Shown: positions 1 to 7,833, counted from the first letter of the stretch. The stretch is 64,000 bases of DNA from Bacillota bacterium (GCA_023457355.1 JAEWLW010000046.1:1-64000), one strand, 5' to 3'. Made by a program: numbers and translations. The notes: generated by a model from the sequence alone, not told the origin.

Positions 1-497
1 GTATAGGGGTCGGCAAGCAGCAGTTCGTCAATAACCGCCTGAGGCTGGTATGCCAGCAACAATCTGCCGGAAGCGCCGCGGGTCAGCGGCAAACGGTCAC
101 CAATGTTCAGGATGCGTTTTAGCGGGTGGGTGCTTTCAATGCGTTCAATGCAAACGCGGTGACCGCTGTTCGGAACATAAAGGCCGACGCTTTCATTATA
201 GATTTCACGCAGCTGAATCATGTAAGGGACAGCGATGCGCCGAAAATCCATATGAGAATAACATAGCGTCCCAAGGCGCGCGATGCTGGGCCCCAGGTAA
301 TAGCGTTGGGTTTCATCGTCCCGATAAAGATAGTTATATTTTTCAAGAGTCGCAAGAATGCGCGATGTGGTGCTTGGCGGAAGATCTATCTCCCTCGCGA
401 TTTCAACAAGAGAAAGGCTCAGCTTTTCTTTAGTAAAGCAGTTTAGCATTTTCAGCGCGCGTTCAATGACCTTTACGCTGGCGTCCGCACTGGCCAT
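1..497 (-). CDS. IclR-family transcriptional regulator (C-terminus cut by window edge)
   Basis: Reading down from ATG at 497, the frame stays open to the window edge and encodes about 165 residues. The N-terminal winged helix-turn-helix (residues about 8-65, with SLVEIAREIDLPPSTTSRIL) and the start of the effector-binding domain (LYVPNSGHRVCIERIES, then LPLTRGASGRLLLAY) are typical of IclR regulators. These usually control small catabolic operons. The start has a GGAGGGG ribosome-binding site 6-8 bases upstream. It diverges from a permease/thioesterase pair, which it may regulate (inference). The effector cannot be told because most of the ligand domain is outside the window. Confidence 0.9.
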   Translation of the reverse strand, partial: MASADASVKVIERALKMLNCFTKEKLSLSLVEIAREIDLPPSTTSRILATLEKYNYLYRDDETQRYYLGPSIARLGTLCYSHMDFRRIAVPYMIQLREIYNESVGLYVPNSGHRVCIERIESTHPLKRILNIGDRLPLTRGASGRLLLAYQPQAVIDELLLADPY

Positions 498-513
498 AAT
501 TTATTCCCCTCCA

Positions 514-534
514 GTGTAAAATTGATTTTCACGT
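514..534. promoter_or_regulatory. Possible IclR operator (imperfect palindrome)
   Basis: GTAAAAT (516-522) and ATTTTCAC (525-532) form an imperfect inverted repeat around a 2-base centre. It lies at the predicted transcription start of the IclR gene, so binding there would give autorepression. AT-rich short palindromes are usual for IclR-type operators. No second copy was found near the permease promoter. Confidence 0.35.
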
Positions 535-540
535 ATAATG

Positions 541-569
541 ATTGTAGCACCTTTACGCACACCGGTCAA
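541..569 (-). promoter_or_regulatory. Promoter of the IclR gene
   Basis: On the minus strand TTGACC (569-564), a 17-base spacer and TACAAT (546-541) make a 5/6 plus 5/6 vegetative promoter. The predicted start falls near 534, inside the candidate operator. Confidence 0.6.
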
Positions 570-589
570 GCCGCAAGGCATAAATTGAG

Positions 590-618
590 TTGACAAAAGC
601 ACGTGCGTAGGGTAGAGT
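590..618 (+). promoter_or_regulatory. Promoter of the permease-thioesterase operon
   Basis: TTGACA (590-595), a 17-base spacer and TAGAGT (613-618) lie 40 bases upstream of the permease start. The -35 is perfect and the -10 matches 4/6. It is back to back with the IclR promoter. Confidence 0.65.
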
Positions 619-657
619 AGAACTGTTTTTATAATAAGCGTTAAATGGGGAATTAAA

Positions 658-1422
658 ATGCCTTTGACGATAGAGACCTACAGTATTTTGCTGCCGCTGG
701 TATTTTTTGCAGGATTTGTCGATTCTGTTGCAGGCGGCGGCGGGCTGATCAGCTTGCCCGCCTATCTTTTTGCGGGTTTGCCAATACATGTTGCCTATGG
801 CACCAATAAGATGGCGGCGTCCTTTGGTACCGGAATTGCAGTACGCCAATTTGCCAAAAACGGCAGTATCCGGTTGCGGCCCGCGTTAATTGCGGCGGCC
901 GGCGCTATTGTGGGCGGCTGGTTTGGGGCGCACCTGGTGATGCTTCTGTCTGCCGAAGCGGTACAGATTATGATGATGATCTGCCTGCCTGTTGTGGCGG
1001 TTTTTATGATGACCCGAAAACAGCTGGGCAATGATGAAAATAATTTTAGGGAGCAGGGCAAAGAGAATTTGATCAGTGCCGCGGTTGGAATAGGCGTCGG
1101 TGTTTATGACGGCCTCTTTGGGCCCGGAACCGGAACCTTTTTGCTGATGTGCTTTACAACGTTTCTGGGTTATTCCATGGTTACCGCAACCGCAAACGCC
1201 AAGGTTGTGAATCTCGCTTCAAACATCGGCGCGTTAATCACCTATATCTTGGGCGGCAAGGTTCTGTATGCAATTGGTATTCCGTGTATACTGTGTGCGG
1301 CACTGGGCAACTTTATCGGCTCCAGAATGGCGATAAAACAGGGGAGCCGGTTTATCCGGCCTGTTATGACCTTTGTGGTCGCAGGCCTGTTCTTAAAGAT
1401 TCTGTTAGACTTTATAAAGTAG
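658..1422 (+). CDS. TauE/SafE (TSUP) family membrane permease
   Basis: This 254-residue, strongly hydrophobic protein has the layout of the TSUP/DUF81 family: two internally related halves with about 8 membrane helices. The N-terminal glycine-rich motif FVDSVAGGGGLISLP (residues about 21-35) and the second-half motif GVYDGLFGPGTGTFLL (about 149-164) are family hallmarks. Members move sulfite, sulfoacetate, sulfolactate or other small organic anions. The substrate here is unknown. The stop is 10 bases before the thioesterase start, so the two are co-transcribed, which hints at transport and then CoA-linked metabolism of an organic acid (inference). Start chosen for GGGGAATTAAA upstream. Confidence 0.85.
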   Translation: MPLTIETYSILLPLVFFAGFVDSVAGGGGLISLPAYLFAGLPIHVAYGTNKMAASFGTGIAVRQFAKNGSIRLRPALIAAAGAIVGGWFGAHLVMLLSAEAVQIMMMICLPVVAVFMMTRKQLGNDENNFREQGKENLISAAVGIGVGVYDGLFGPGTGTFLLMCFTTFLGYSMVTATANAKVVNLASNIGALITYILGGKVLYAIGIPCILCAALGNFIGSRMAIKQGSRFIRPVMTFVVAGLFLKILLDFIK

Positions 1423-1432
1423 GGGGGACGTC

Positions 1433-1900
1433 ATGAAATCACCAGAGACCCTTTTAATGGCGCGCAGGGCCGAGTGGTATCTCGATTATGTAAAAAACGG
1501 GCAGGAGGATTGCATTAACCGACGCCTGGCATATGAAATTGTAGATTGCAGTTATGAAAAGCAGGAACTTACCCTGAGTTTTGAAACGACAGATTGGATG
1601 ATGAATCCCGGCGGCGTGGTTCACGGCGGGATGATTTGCACCATGTTCGATATCACAATGGGCATTACGTCGTTGGCACTTAGCGGTGCATTTAGCCCGA
1701 CGGTGAATCTTTCGGTGAGCTATTTAAGCCCTGCGCCGAATCATGATCACTTTATTATAACCGCCCATGCCACGAGAGTGGGGAAAACCTTTGTGCAGCT
1801 TACGGCGGAGGCAGCCTCCGAAAAAACGCGTACCCTTTGCGCGACGGCGACAGCGATTTTTTACTGTGCCGGGCAGGAAAAGCTGATTTTAAGTGACTGA
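1433..1900 (+). CDS. PaaI-type hotdog-fold thioesterase
   Basis: The 155-residue protein contains the PaaI/YbgC-like motif NPGGVVHGGMICTMFDITMGI (about residues 57-77), in which the HGG turn and following acidic residue line the acyl-CoA site. The later NLSVSYLSPAP segment is also typical. Such enzymes hydrolyse acyl- or aryl-CoA esters in the cytosol. The substrate is not evident. It is the second gene of the permease operon, with a strong AGGGGGGACGTC site before ATG, and is followed directly by a terminator. Confidence 0.85.
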   Translation: MKSPETLLMARRAEWYLDYVKNGQEDCINRRLAYEIVDCSYEKQELTLSFETTDWMMNPGGVVHGGMICTMFDITMGITSLALSGAFSPTVNLSVSYLSPAPNHDHFIITAHATRVGKTFVQLTAEAASEKTRTLCATATAIFYCAGQEKLILSD

Positions 1901-1927
1901 TTTCTGTCCGCGTGCAGTGGGCAATTT

Positions 1928-1966
1928 AAACCCGGGAATGCGAAGCCAACGCATTCCCGGGTTTTA
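1928..1966 (+). terminator. Rho-independent terminator after the thioesterase gene
   Basis: A perfect 14-bp stem (1928-1941 with 1951-1964) and 9-base loop ends in TTTT. The A-run on the left makes it usable from the minus strand too, so it may also stop leuA transcription. Confidence 0.85.
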
Positions 1967-1967
1967 T

Positions 1968-1999
1968 CAGACCTGAGTGCGAAAAGGGGCTCAGGTCTG
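1968..1999 (-). terminator. Second hairpin between convergent operons
   Basis: A 10-bp perfect stem (1968-1977 with 1990-1999) stands between the thioesterase terminator and the end of leuA. It has no clear U-tract. It may assist termination of leuA, or only stabilise the 3' end. Confidence 0.4.
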
Positions 2000-2087
2000 A
2001 GGGAGAAGATTTCAACACTGTTGCCTGCCTTATGTTGAAAAAGGCAAAGGGATGGGCGCGAACCGCTTGAAACGAGATTGCATTCAA

Positions 2088-3749
2088 TTAAGCTTTGTTC
2101 CGGCGATTAACGGCACAGACAAGCGCATTGATAGAAGCGGTGATAATATCGTTGTGGGTACCGGCGCCCCAGACAATTTTACCTGCGCCGTTAATAATGC
2201 CAACGTAAGCCATTGCATCGGAGGTGGAGCCCTTGGTCATGGCATGTTCGCTGTAAGAAACCAACGTGTAATGGATACCGGTGGCCTTTTTGATCGCGTT
2301 TGATACGGCATCCAAACGGCCCGTTCCGGTATCCGTCTCTGCGATGGGCTTACCGTCAAGGAGCATGCTGACAGTGGCGGATACACCCTTTTTGCCGCTG
2401 AATTCAACATCCGTCACCTCCAACGGCGAGGAAATGTTGACAAATTCGGTTTTATAAAGGTCATATATTTCGTTGGGCATCAATTCGCAATGGCGGTGGT
2501 CGGAGACACCCTTGACGAAATAGCCGAAGGATTCGCGCATTTTGGGCGGCATATCAATGCCGAACTGTTGCTCCAGCAAATAGCCGATGCCGCCCTTGCC
2601 GGACTGGCTGTTGATGCGGATAACGTCTGCCTCATACATTCTGCCCACGTCGGAGGGGTCAACCGGCAAATAGGGCACCGTCCAGCGCTCGGGGTCGTTT
2701 TCTTCGCGATAGCGCATACCTTTAGCAATGGCGTCCTGATGAGAGCCGGAGAACGCCGCAAAAACCAGTTCGCCGGCGTAGGGTTGCCGCTCGTATACGC
2801 GCATGCGGGTCACACGTTCATAAACCTCCTGCAAATGAGGCATATTGGAAAAATCGATCATGGGGTCAACGCCGTGCACAAACATGTTCATACCCAGCGT
2901 GATGATATCCACGTTGCCGGTTCGCTCGCCGTTGCCGAACAGCGTGCCTTCAATTCGGTCGGCGCCTGCAAGCAGACCCAGCTCGGCGTCGGCGACGCCG
3001 GTGCCGCGGTCATTGTGGGGATGCAGGGACAGAATAACGTCTCTCCGGCTGTTGAGGCGTTCGCTCATGTATTCAATCTGAGAAGCGTAGACATGGGGCA
3101 GGCTCATTTCCACCGTGGCGGGCAGGTTGATGATGACCGGCCGTTGGGGGGTAGGCGCCCAAATATCGATGACAGCATTGCAGACATCCAGCGCAAATTC
3201 CACTTCGGTGCCGGTAAAGCTCTCGGGCGAATACTCAAAGCGGAAGTTTCCGGGGGTTTTTTCAGCCAGTTCCTTAACAATTTTTGCGCCTTCAACGGCG
3301 ATGCCCTTAATCTCTTCCATGCCCATTCTGAACACCTGGTCACGTTGAGCCTGCGAGGTGGAGTTGTAAAGATGGACAATGGCGTTTTTGCAACCGGCAA
3401 GCGCTTCAAAAGTTTTTTCGATGATATGCCGGCGCGACTGCGTCAAGACCTGTACCGTCACATCGTCGGGAATCATGTTATTATCAATCAGGTGACGCAA
3501 AAATGCATACTCGGTCTCGGAAGCGGCGGGGAAGCCCACTTCAATTTCCTTGAAGCCGATCTTCACCAGAAGCGCAAAGAATTCCAGCTTTTCTTCCAGG
3601 CTCATCGGGATGATAAGCGCCTGGTTGCCATCGCGCAAATCAACGCTGCACCAGATCGGTGCGCGGTCGATATACTCCTTCTGTGCCCACTTCATGGTGC
3701 TGACAGGGGGCATAAAATAGCCTCTTTGGTATTTCTGGTGGTTTTTCAT
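2088..3749 (-). CDS. leuA: 2-isopropylmalate synthase, long (LeuA2-like) form
   Basis: The enzyme condenses acetyl-CoA with 2-oxoisovalerate in the first committed step of leucine synthesis. The 553-residue length and MKWAQKEYIDRAPIWCSVDLRDGNQA opening (metal-binding DLRDGNQ at about 37-43), the SLHPHNDRGTG metal motif near residue 250 and FGNGERTGNVD match the long LeuA form found in yeast and actinobacteria. The C-terminal LeuA allosteric domain (about 430-553, with VSATVSMLLDGK and DTGTGRLDAVSNAI) suggests leucine feedback. ATG at 3749 is chosen because AAGGAGAACAGC precedes it; an earlier in-frame ATG at 3836 falls inside the T-box terminator. No other leu gene is adjacent. Confidence 0.93.
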   Translation of the reverse strand: MKNHQKYQRGYFMPPVSTMKWAQKEYIDRAPIWCSVDLRDGNQALIIPMSLEEKLEFFALLVKIGFKEIEVGFPAASETEYAFLRHLIDNNMIPDDVTVQVLTQSRRHIIEKTFEALAGCKNAIVHLYNSTSQAQRDQVFRMGMEEIKGIAVEGAKIVKELAEKTPGNFRFEYSPESFTGTEVEFALDVCNAVIDIWAPTPQRPVIINLPATVEMSLPHVYASQIEYMSERLNSRRDVILSLHPHNDRGTGVADAELGLLAGADRIEGTLFGNGERTGNVDIITLGMNMFVHGVDPMIDFSNMPHLQEVYERVTRMRVYERQPYAGELVFAAFSGSHQDAIAKGMRYREENDPERWTVPYLPVDPSDVGRMYEADVIRINSQSGKGGIGYLLEQQFGIDMPPKMRESFGYFVKGVSDHRHCELMPNEIYDLYKTEFVNISSPLEVTDVEFSGKKGVSATVSMLLDGKPIAETDTGTGRLDAVSNAIKKATGIHYTLVSYSEHAMTKGSTSDAMAYVGIINGAGKIVWGAGTHNDIITASINALVCAVNRRNKA

Positions 3750-3792
3750 GCTGTTCTCCTTTTCCATATGGGTTATAATTGGCGGTAAGACG

Positions 3793-3831
3793 AAAAAAAT
3801 CCTACGTCCTTCATTCGAAAGACGTAGGATA
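3793..3831 (-). terminator. leuA: Regulated terminator of the leuA T-box
   Basis: Stem ATCCTACGTC/GACGTAGGAT with an 11-12 base loop is followed on the minus strand by TTTTTTT. The left arm sits just downstream of the T-box sequence, the normal arrangement for antiterminator competition. Confidence 0.88.
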
Positions 3832-4089
3832 ATCACTCCTGCGCGGTACCACTCTCATTCATATCATAGCGATATGCTCTCAACGGATACGGACCGGTTT
3901 TACGATCTTATACCCTGCCATTTTAACGGGCGGATACCGTCTGCGTCTACTTTGCGCGATAGATGCACATTTCGGGCAGCTGCTTGGAGGCGAGTTCGGA
4001 TAATATGCTGCGCCGTCTCGCATCAACCGACGGCTTTCTGTAGTCAGCAGAAAATCTTACTGTTCCTCTTCATCGCATTTTTAAAATAT
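3793..4089 (-). ncRNA. T-box leader of leuA (Leu specifier)
   Basis: The minus-strand leader carries the conserved T-box sequence GAGTGGTACCGCG (3854-3842), whose UGGU bulge would pair with an ACCA tRNA end. The 5' segment has the GATGAAGAGGAACAGTA start of Stem I. A GAA-CTC segment puts a CUC leucine codon at 3994-3992 in the specifier position. An intrinsic terminator (10-bp stem 3799-3808 with 3821-3830, followed by seven U) ends the leader 44 bases before leuA. Uncharged tRNA-Leu should stabilise the antiterminator and turn leuA on. Confidence 0.9.
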
Positions 4090-4096
4090 TGTCACT

Positions 4097-4125
4097 ATCA
4101 TAAACAACCTAAAAAGATTTGTCAA
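4097..4125 (-). promoter_or_regulatory. Promoter of the T-box/leuA transcript
   Basis: TTGACA (4125-4120), 17-base spacer, TATGAT (4102-4097) on the minus strand. It lies 38 bases after the end of the PadR operon, for which I see no clear terminator, so some read-through into leuA is possible. Confidence 0.75.
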
Positions 4126-4162
4126 GTGAAAAATTGAATTTTTTTAAAATCAAGTTCACCGG

Positions 4163-4792
4163 TTAAAGCACAGGCGAGACCTCAGAGGATGCGCTCTCGT
4201 CTGTTAGGGCGGTATCCGAACCGTTTTCGGGGACTTTTTCTTCCTCTGATATGGGGACTTCTTGCGGTTCTAAAACCGTAACGCGCTCGTCGATAGAAAG
4301 GTTATAATAATCGTAATAATACTGATCACCGTATACCCCGCGCTTAAAAGCTACATTGGCGGGCAGCTCCAGAATAATGCGGTTGAGCGGCGCGTTGTTC
4401 AAATGCGCGACGATGAGCCGCTGAACATTTTCACGCGTTAAAAGCGTAATTGGAGAGGGGGATTCAAAAACCCCATAGAGCTCTAATGTGCCGTCGCCGG
4501 AAGGGCGGGCCTTAAATACAGGAGGCGCAACGCTGTAATGGTCGGTTAATACATGAATTTTGTTATCGGACGAGGGGCGAACCTCCAATGCTTCGGCCAA
4601 GCTGCCCGTCAATGTGACGGCCTGAATATTTTCGGCCGTGTACGCAGAGAGCTCGGTCAGCACGGCGTAAGAGGGCGCCGCCTGCTGGGCAAGCTTTACC
4701 GCATCCGAAACAGCCAGCGGGGAAAGGGCAAAAAAGGCGATCAGGCACACAGCCAGAACAGCGGCGGAAATAACGGCGGTTTTTTTAAGCAT
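4163..4792 (-). CDS. Membrane-anchored hypothetical protein of the PadR/DUF1700 operon
   Basis: About 209 residues with one N-terminal membrane helix (residues about 4-25), an extracytoplasmic middle, and an acidic Glu/Ser-rich tail. The middle segment (SLAEALEVRPSSDNKIHVLTDHYSV, then TLELYGVF) loosely recalls the DUF4097 beta-solenoid adhesin-like proteins that commonly end PadR-DUF1700 operons, but I cannot assign it firmly. ATG at 4792 overlaps the DUF1700 stop by 8 bases and has AGGAAGGTGG upstream; a GTG at 4804 is possible but too close to that site. Confidence 0.7.
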   Translation of the reverse strand: MLKKTAVISAAVLAVCLIAFFALSPLAVSDAVKLAQQAAPSYAVLTELSAYTAENIQAVTLTGSLAEALEVRPSSDNKIHVLTDHYSVAPPVFKARPSGDGTLELYGVFESPSPITLLTRENVQRLIVAHLNNAPLNRIILELPANVAFKRGVYGDQYYYDYYNLSIDERVTVLEPQEVPISEEEKVPENGSDTALTDESASSEVSPVL

Positions 4793-5492
4793 GTTCGGTT
4801 CCACCTTCCTGATTTTTTGAATCCGAAGTCATTTCCGCGGGGGTCCCGCCTGTTTTTGAGGTGAAACAGGCTTTTAACCAGCGGCAGAGCGCCAATAGAT
4901 GTTTGTACGCCCAGTTGAAGGTAAGCATCAAAAGGGACAGGCCCAGTATACCGCCGGCCACCAGACCCACCGCTAAAATCAACAACAGCAGAATTACTGT
5001 AAAAGGCAGTACGGTTATAAAAAGGCTGGCGGTAACGGCTGCGGCGACGCCAAACAGTGCAACGGCGACGCACAGCACGGCAAGGCCCGCTAGTCCGCTG
5101 AAGAAGGCCAGCAACGCGCCTAAGAAGGCGCCGCAGGCTCCAACCCACAGAGGCGCGCATAGTAGCAGAAGCAGCGCGAGGGTTATTTTACCGCCGGAGG
5201 TTTTCACAAAATTTCCGGCAGCATTGGCCGCGTTTCTCGCCGCGGTGGCAATACGTTCAAAAATAAGCGCCACCGAATTTTTATTTTCCCCCTTGTGCGA
5301 CTCGGAGATAATCTGTTGTGCAACCTCCTTGGGGTCACCCAGATTTGCAATAATTTCCCATTCGCTTTTGCCCTGATTTTCGCCCTCGGTGAAATATTCG
5401 CCGTAGTCGCGTAAGATATCGTTTATCTCACCTCTTGAGAGCGATAGCCTGAGGTGGCTCTCCAACGTTTTTAAGTATTCATATCGGCTCAT
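4785..5492 (-). CDS. DUF1700 (HAAS) family membrane protein
   Basis: The 235-residue protein begins with the HAAS signature MSRYEYLKTLESHLR, then INDILRDYGEYFTEGENQGKSEWEIIANLGDPKEVAQQI (about 23-63), a cytoplasmic helical domain often paired with PadR regulators. Three or four long hydrophobic segments (about 95-205) follow, so the rest is in the membrane. Its molecular role is unknown; PadR-DUF1700 pairs are widespread in Bacillota as envelope-linked regulatory modules. The start overlaps the PadR stop by 14 bases, indicating translational coupling. Confidence 0.85.
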   Translation of the reverse strand: MSRYEYLKTLESHLRLSLSRGEINDILRDYGEYFTEGENQGKSEWEIIANLGDPKEVAQQIISESHKGENKNSVALIFERIATAARNAANAAGNFVKTSGGKITLALLLLLCAPLWVGACGAFLGALLAFFSGLAGLAVLCVAVALFGVAAAVTASLFITVLPFTVILLLLILAVGLVAGGILGLSLLMLTFNWAYKHLLALCRWLKACFTSKTGGTPAEMTSDSKNQEGGTEHA

Positions 5493-5808
5493 CGGAATTT
5501 GTCCCCCCTAAAATCTTCTCTACAATGTCGGTCATCCTGCGCCACTCACCCATAGAGCGCGCCAAATATTCCTTACCCACGGGTGTTATGCGGTAGTATT
5601 TTCGCGCGGGGCCGCCGCGGCTTTCCACCAGATAGGTGGAAAAATAAGATTCCATGGTCAGCCGACGGAGTATGGGATATACGGTTCCTTCGTTAATATC
5701 AATGTGGCGTGCAATCGACTGCACAATTTCATAGCCATACATGTCCTGCCGGTCTATTAGTGCAAGAATACACATTTCGATAACGCCTTTGCGTAACTGC
5801 GTGTTCAT
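5479..5808 (-). CDS. PadR-family transcriptional regulator
   Basis: This 109-residue small PadR (subfamily s1) carries the winged helix: EMCILALIDRQDMYGYEIVQSI (about 11-32), NEGTVYPILRRL (about 39-50) and SRGGPARKYYRITPVGKEYL (about 63-82). Such proteins bind as dimers to palindromes and repress their own operon until a ligand or stress releases them. AGGAGGTGAGCC precedes ATG. It is first in the operon with DUF1700 and a membrane protein, and a palindrome overlaps its promoter. Confidence 0.92.
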   Translation of the reverse strand: MNTQLRKGVIEMCILALIDRQDMYGYEIVQSIARHIDINEGTVYPILRRLTMESYFSTYLVESRGGPARKYYRITPVGKEYLARSMGEWRRMTDIVEKILGGTNSDEPI

Positions 5809-5835
5809 GGCTCACCTCCTGTTGCTTACAGCAAA

Positions 5836-5870
5836 ATTATAACATAGTACTGTGTTATGCACAATACTAT
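5836..5870 (-). promoter_or_regulatory. PadR operon promoter with overlapping palindromic operator
   Basis: TATAAT (5841-5836) and TTGTGC (5864-5859) with a 17-base spacer form the promoter. A 27-bp near-perfect palindrome, ATAGTACTGTG (5844-5854), 5 bases, CACAATACTAT (5860-5870), has one mismatch and covers the spacer and -35. This is where an autorepressor would bind; PadR as the binder is an inference. Confidence 0.65.
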
Positions 5871-6020
5871 TTTTTGCAAGTTACCAGAATTTTGCATGAC
5901 ATATAGTATAATAGGCAACTAATATACCAAATTGCGCTGTTTCAACCTTAAAACGCGAGCATAAAAATACTTAATTGTAAAATTCAAACAACAAATACTA
6001 ACAGTATATATTGGGAACAG

Positions 6021-6050
6021 AAAAAAGGCCACAGTTTTACTGCGGCCTTT
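6021..6050 (-). terminator. Terminator of the CNNM/CBS gene
   Basis: AAAGGCC-x-CAG / CTG-x-GGCCTTT stem (10 pairs with one mismatch) and a run of T on the minus strand, 7 bases after the stop of the hemolysin-family gene. The region from here to the PadR promoter (about 5871-6020) shows nothing else. Confidence 0.85.
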
Positions 6051-6057
6051 AGGATTA

Positions 6058-7362
6058 TTACTCAGCAACAGACGGCATAACCGCCTTTATTTTTTCGATG
6101 CGCCGCTCGTCCGAACGCAAGACAGAAAAGGTGATACTATTATAATTTACCTCATGCAGCGTGTCGTCATCATGTGGAACACCGCCCAGCAACTCAATCA
6201 TAAAGCCGCCGAGGGTGTCGGCTTCAGAATCGTCCGGCACATGAAAATTTAAGAGCTGCTCAGCGTCTGAAATACCAAGAGAACCGTCAAGAATATAGGT
6301 GCCATCCTCCGCTTGTATCACAAGCGCTTCCTCGTTATCATACTCATCCTGGATGTTGCCCACGATGCTTTCCAGCAGATCCTCCATCGTGACAATACCA
6401 TAGGTGCCGCCATACTCATCAACCAAAATGGCAATCTGCACCTTCTCACGGTTAAACAGGGCAAAAACGTCGGCGCAGCTGCTTGATTCCGGCACATAGA
6501 TGGGGCGGCGCATTTCTTCAGAAAGGTGAAACGCCTCCGGCCGGTGAATATATTTGATTAAATCTTTGGCGTAGATAATACCGCAGATTGAATCAATATC
6601 CTCCTCGTAGACCGGCAGGCGGGAATAACCGCTCTCAATGGCGATTCGCGCCACTTCCTCAAGCGAGGCGTGAAGCTCCACGGCCGAAAGTTCGGTTCGG
6701 TGCGTCATGACCTGAGAAACATCGCGGCTGTCAAATTCGAAGATATTGTTGATCATATTCTTTTCTGATTCTTCGATTGCGCCACGCTCGTTGCCCTCAT
6801 CAACCAGCATCCTTATTTCTTCTTCAGTCACCGAATCGGGATCATTTTTAGGGTCGTTACCCGAAAGGCGCACGATGAGGTCTGAAATTAATTCTATCAA
6901 AAATGTTAAGGGCGCAAATAAAAACAGCACCAGAGAAAGAAGATTGGAGAAAACCAATGCGGAGGAAGGTGCAAAACCGGCAATGCGGCGCGGTGCGTTG
7001 ACCGTTACAGCAAAAAATAATAGCGTATAAAGAACGGTACAAACCCAAAACAGAGCAAAGGCAGCGTTAAAACCCAGCGCATAAGATGCGGTAAAGTAAC
7101 CGACCGTCCAAAGGCAGGTATGCACAGCTGCCACGATTAGACAGACAAACGAAATAAATTGCACCGACAGGCGAAAAGACCGATGCTTATGCAGCAGCAT
7201 CTCTAAACGCATTGCCTTTTTATCGCCGCCGCTGACGAGCAGCTTAAGCTTGGTATCATTCAGGTAAACAGCGCCGGCCTCGGCCAGATTTAAGAGAAGG
7301 CTTAGCATTAGCGGCAGCACGACACCGCAGGCGACGGCTGCCCAGCTAGTTTTGGGAATCAT
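6058..7362 (-). CDS. CNNM/CBS/CorC (hemolysin-family) membrane transporter
   Basis: The 434-residue protein has the three-part architecture of HlyC/CorC/CNNM proteins. An N-terminal CNNM membrane domain of 3-4 helices spans about 1-180. A CBS pair covers about 215-335 (MTHRTELSAVELHASLEEVARIAIESGYSRLPVYEEDIDSICGIIYAKDL, then ILVDEYGGTYGIVTMEDLLESIVGNIQDEYD). A C-terminal CorC_HlyC domain covers about 350-430 (DGTYILDGSLGISDAEQLL). Relatives handle Mg2+ or Co2+ efflux or resistance; no haemolytic role is implied. It is monocistronic, with its own promoter, a long leader and a terminator. Confidence 0.9.
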   Translation of the reverse strand: MIPKTSWAAVACGVVLPLMLSLLLNLAEAGAVYLNDTKLKLLVSGGDKKAMRLEMLLHKHRSFRLSVQFISFVCLIVAAVHTCLWTVGYFTASYALGFNAAFALFWVCTVLYTLLFFAVTVNAPRRIAGFAPSSALVFSNLLSLVLFLFAPLTFLIELISDLIVRLSGNDPKNDPDSVTEEEIRMLVDEGNERGAIEESEKNMINNIFEFDSRDVSQVMTHRTELSAVELHASLEEVARIAIESGYSRLPVYEEDIDSICGIIYAKDLIKYIHRPEAFHLSEEMRRPIYVPESSSCADVFALFNREKVQIAILVDEYGGTYGIVTMEDLLESIVGNIQDEYDNEEALVIQAEDGTYILDGSLGISDAEQLLNFHVPDDSEADTLGGFMIELLGGVPHDDDTLHEVNYNSITFSVLRSDERRIEKIKAVMPSVAE

Positions 7363-7595
7363 GTTATTTCTCCTTGCTGCATGATGCCAGATTTAATTTT
7401 GACTTATGAGCAAAATAAGATAGTCAAATCACTTGAAAATTAGATTGTCTCTGCGGCCTATTTTACGTCTCGCCGCGTTATTGACCTTGGGCGGGTATCA
7501 TCAGCCCGCGTGTGTCCGCCGCCTTGCGAGGCTCAAAAGATCCTCGCAAATCCCGTACCCATTTCCAAGGGGTTTAACTATAATAATAAAACCAC
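7363..7595 (-). promoter_or_regulatory. Long structured leader of the CNNM/CBS gene (unknown class)
   Basis: The transcript from the promoter at 7602-7630 would have a leader of about 230 nucleotides. Its GC-rich middle (7445-7570), unlike the AT-rich flanks, folds into three consecutive hairpins: GCGAGG/CCTCGC (7547-7526), GCGGG/CCCGC (around 7510-7490) and GCGGC/GCCGC (around 7475-7450). None of the M-box, fluoride, Mn2+ or NiCo consensus cores I know fits. A metal-responsive element is plausible from the gene it precedes, but unproven. Confidence 0.45.
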
Positions 7596-7601
7596 ATCAA
7601 C

Positions 7602-7630
7602 ACTATACAATTTATGGGGCAAACTGTCAA
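7602..7630 (-). promoter_or_regulatory. Promoter of the CNNM/CBS gene
   Basis: Perfect TTGACA (7630-7625), 17-base spacer, TATAGT (7607-7602) on the minus strand. The strength and the 230-base distance to the start codon show a long untranslated leader. Confidence 0.72.
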
Positions 7631-7804
7631 ATGTCCCCAATAGAAATACAGCGGAATCATTGTTAACCAAATAACACTTATTTCAATATAGTCAAACGGA
7701 TTGTATAAAACAATCAAAAGATAATAAGGCAGTTGGATTCATTTCAAAGCTTTTAAACAACTTCCGTCACTTTATAAAAAAGCTGTGCAATTGATTAAAT
7801 GCAC

Positions 7805-7833
7805 TTTACAAGGCCAAAAAATCGTGTTAGGAT
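7805..7833 (+). promoter_or_regulatory. Promoter of the PFOR gene
   Basis: TTTACA (7805-7810), 17-base spacer, TAGGAT (7828-7833), 76 bases before the ATG. The rest of the 7634-7804 interval is AT-rich and shows no gene. Confidence 0.6.

Noticed and set aside
2490..3788. 432-residue open frame on the plus strand
   Set aside because: Fully antisense to leuA, which has strong family motifs; the translated sequence has no recognisable domain and results from codon bias of leuA.
7480..7520. CTGATGA in a hairpin loop of the CNNM leader, considered as a hammerhead or fluoride riboswitch core
   Set aside because: The partner GAAA segment of a hammerhead and the 5' GGCGATGG-type part of the fluoride class are absent.
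7433..7666. 77-residue frame on the plus strand upstream of PFOR
   Set aside because: Overlaps the minus-strand promoter and structured leader of the CNNM gene; no ribosome-binding site and an arginine-rich, low-quality translation.
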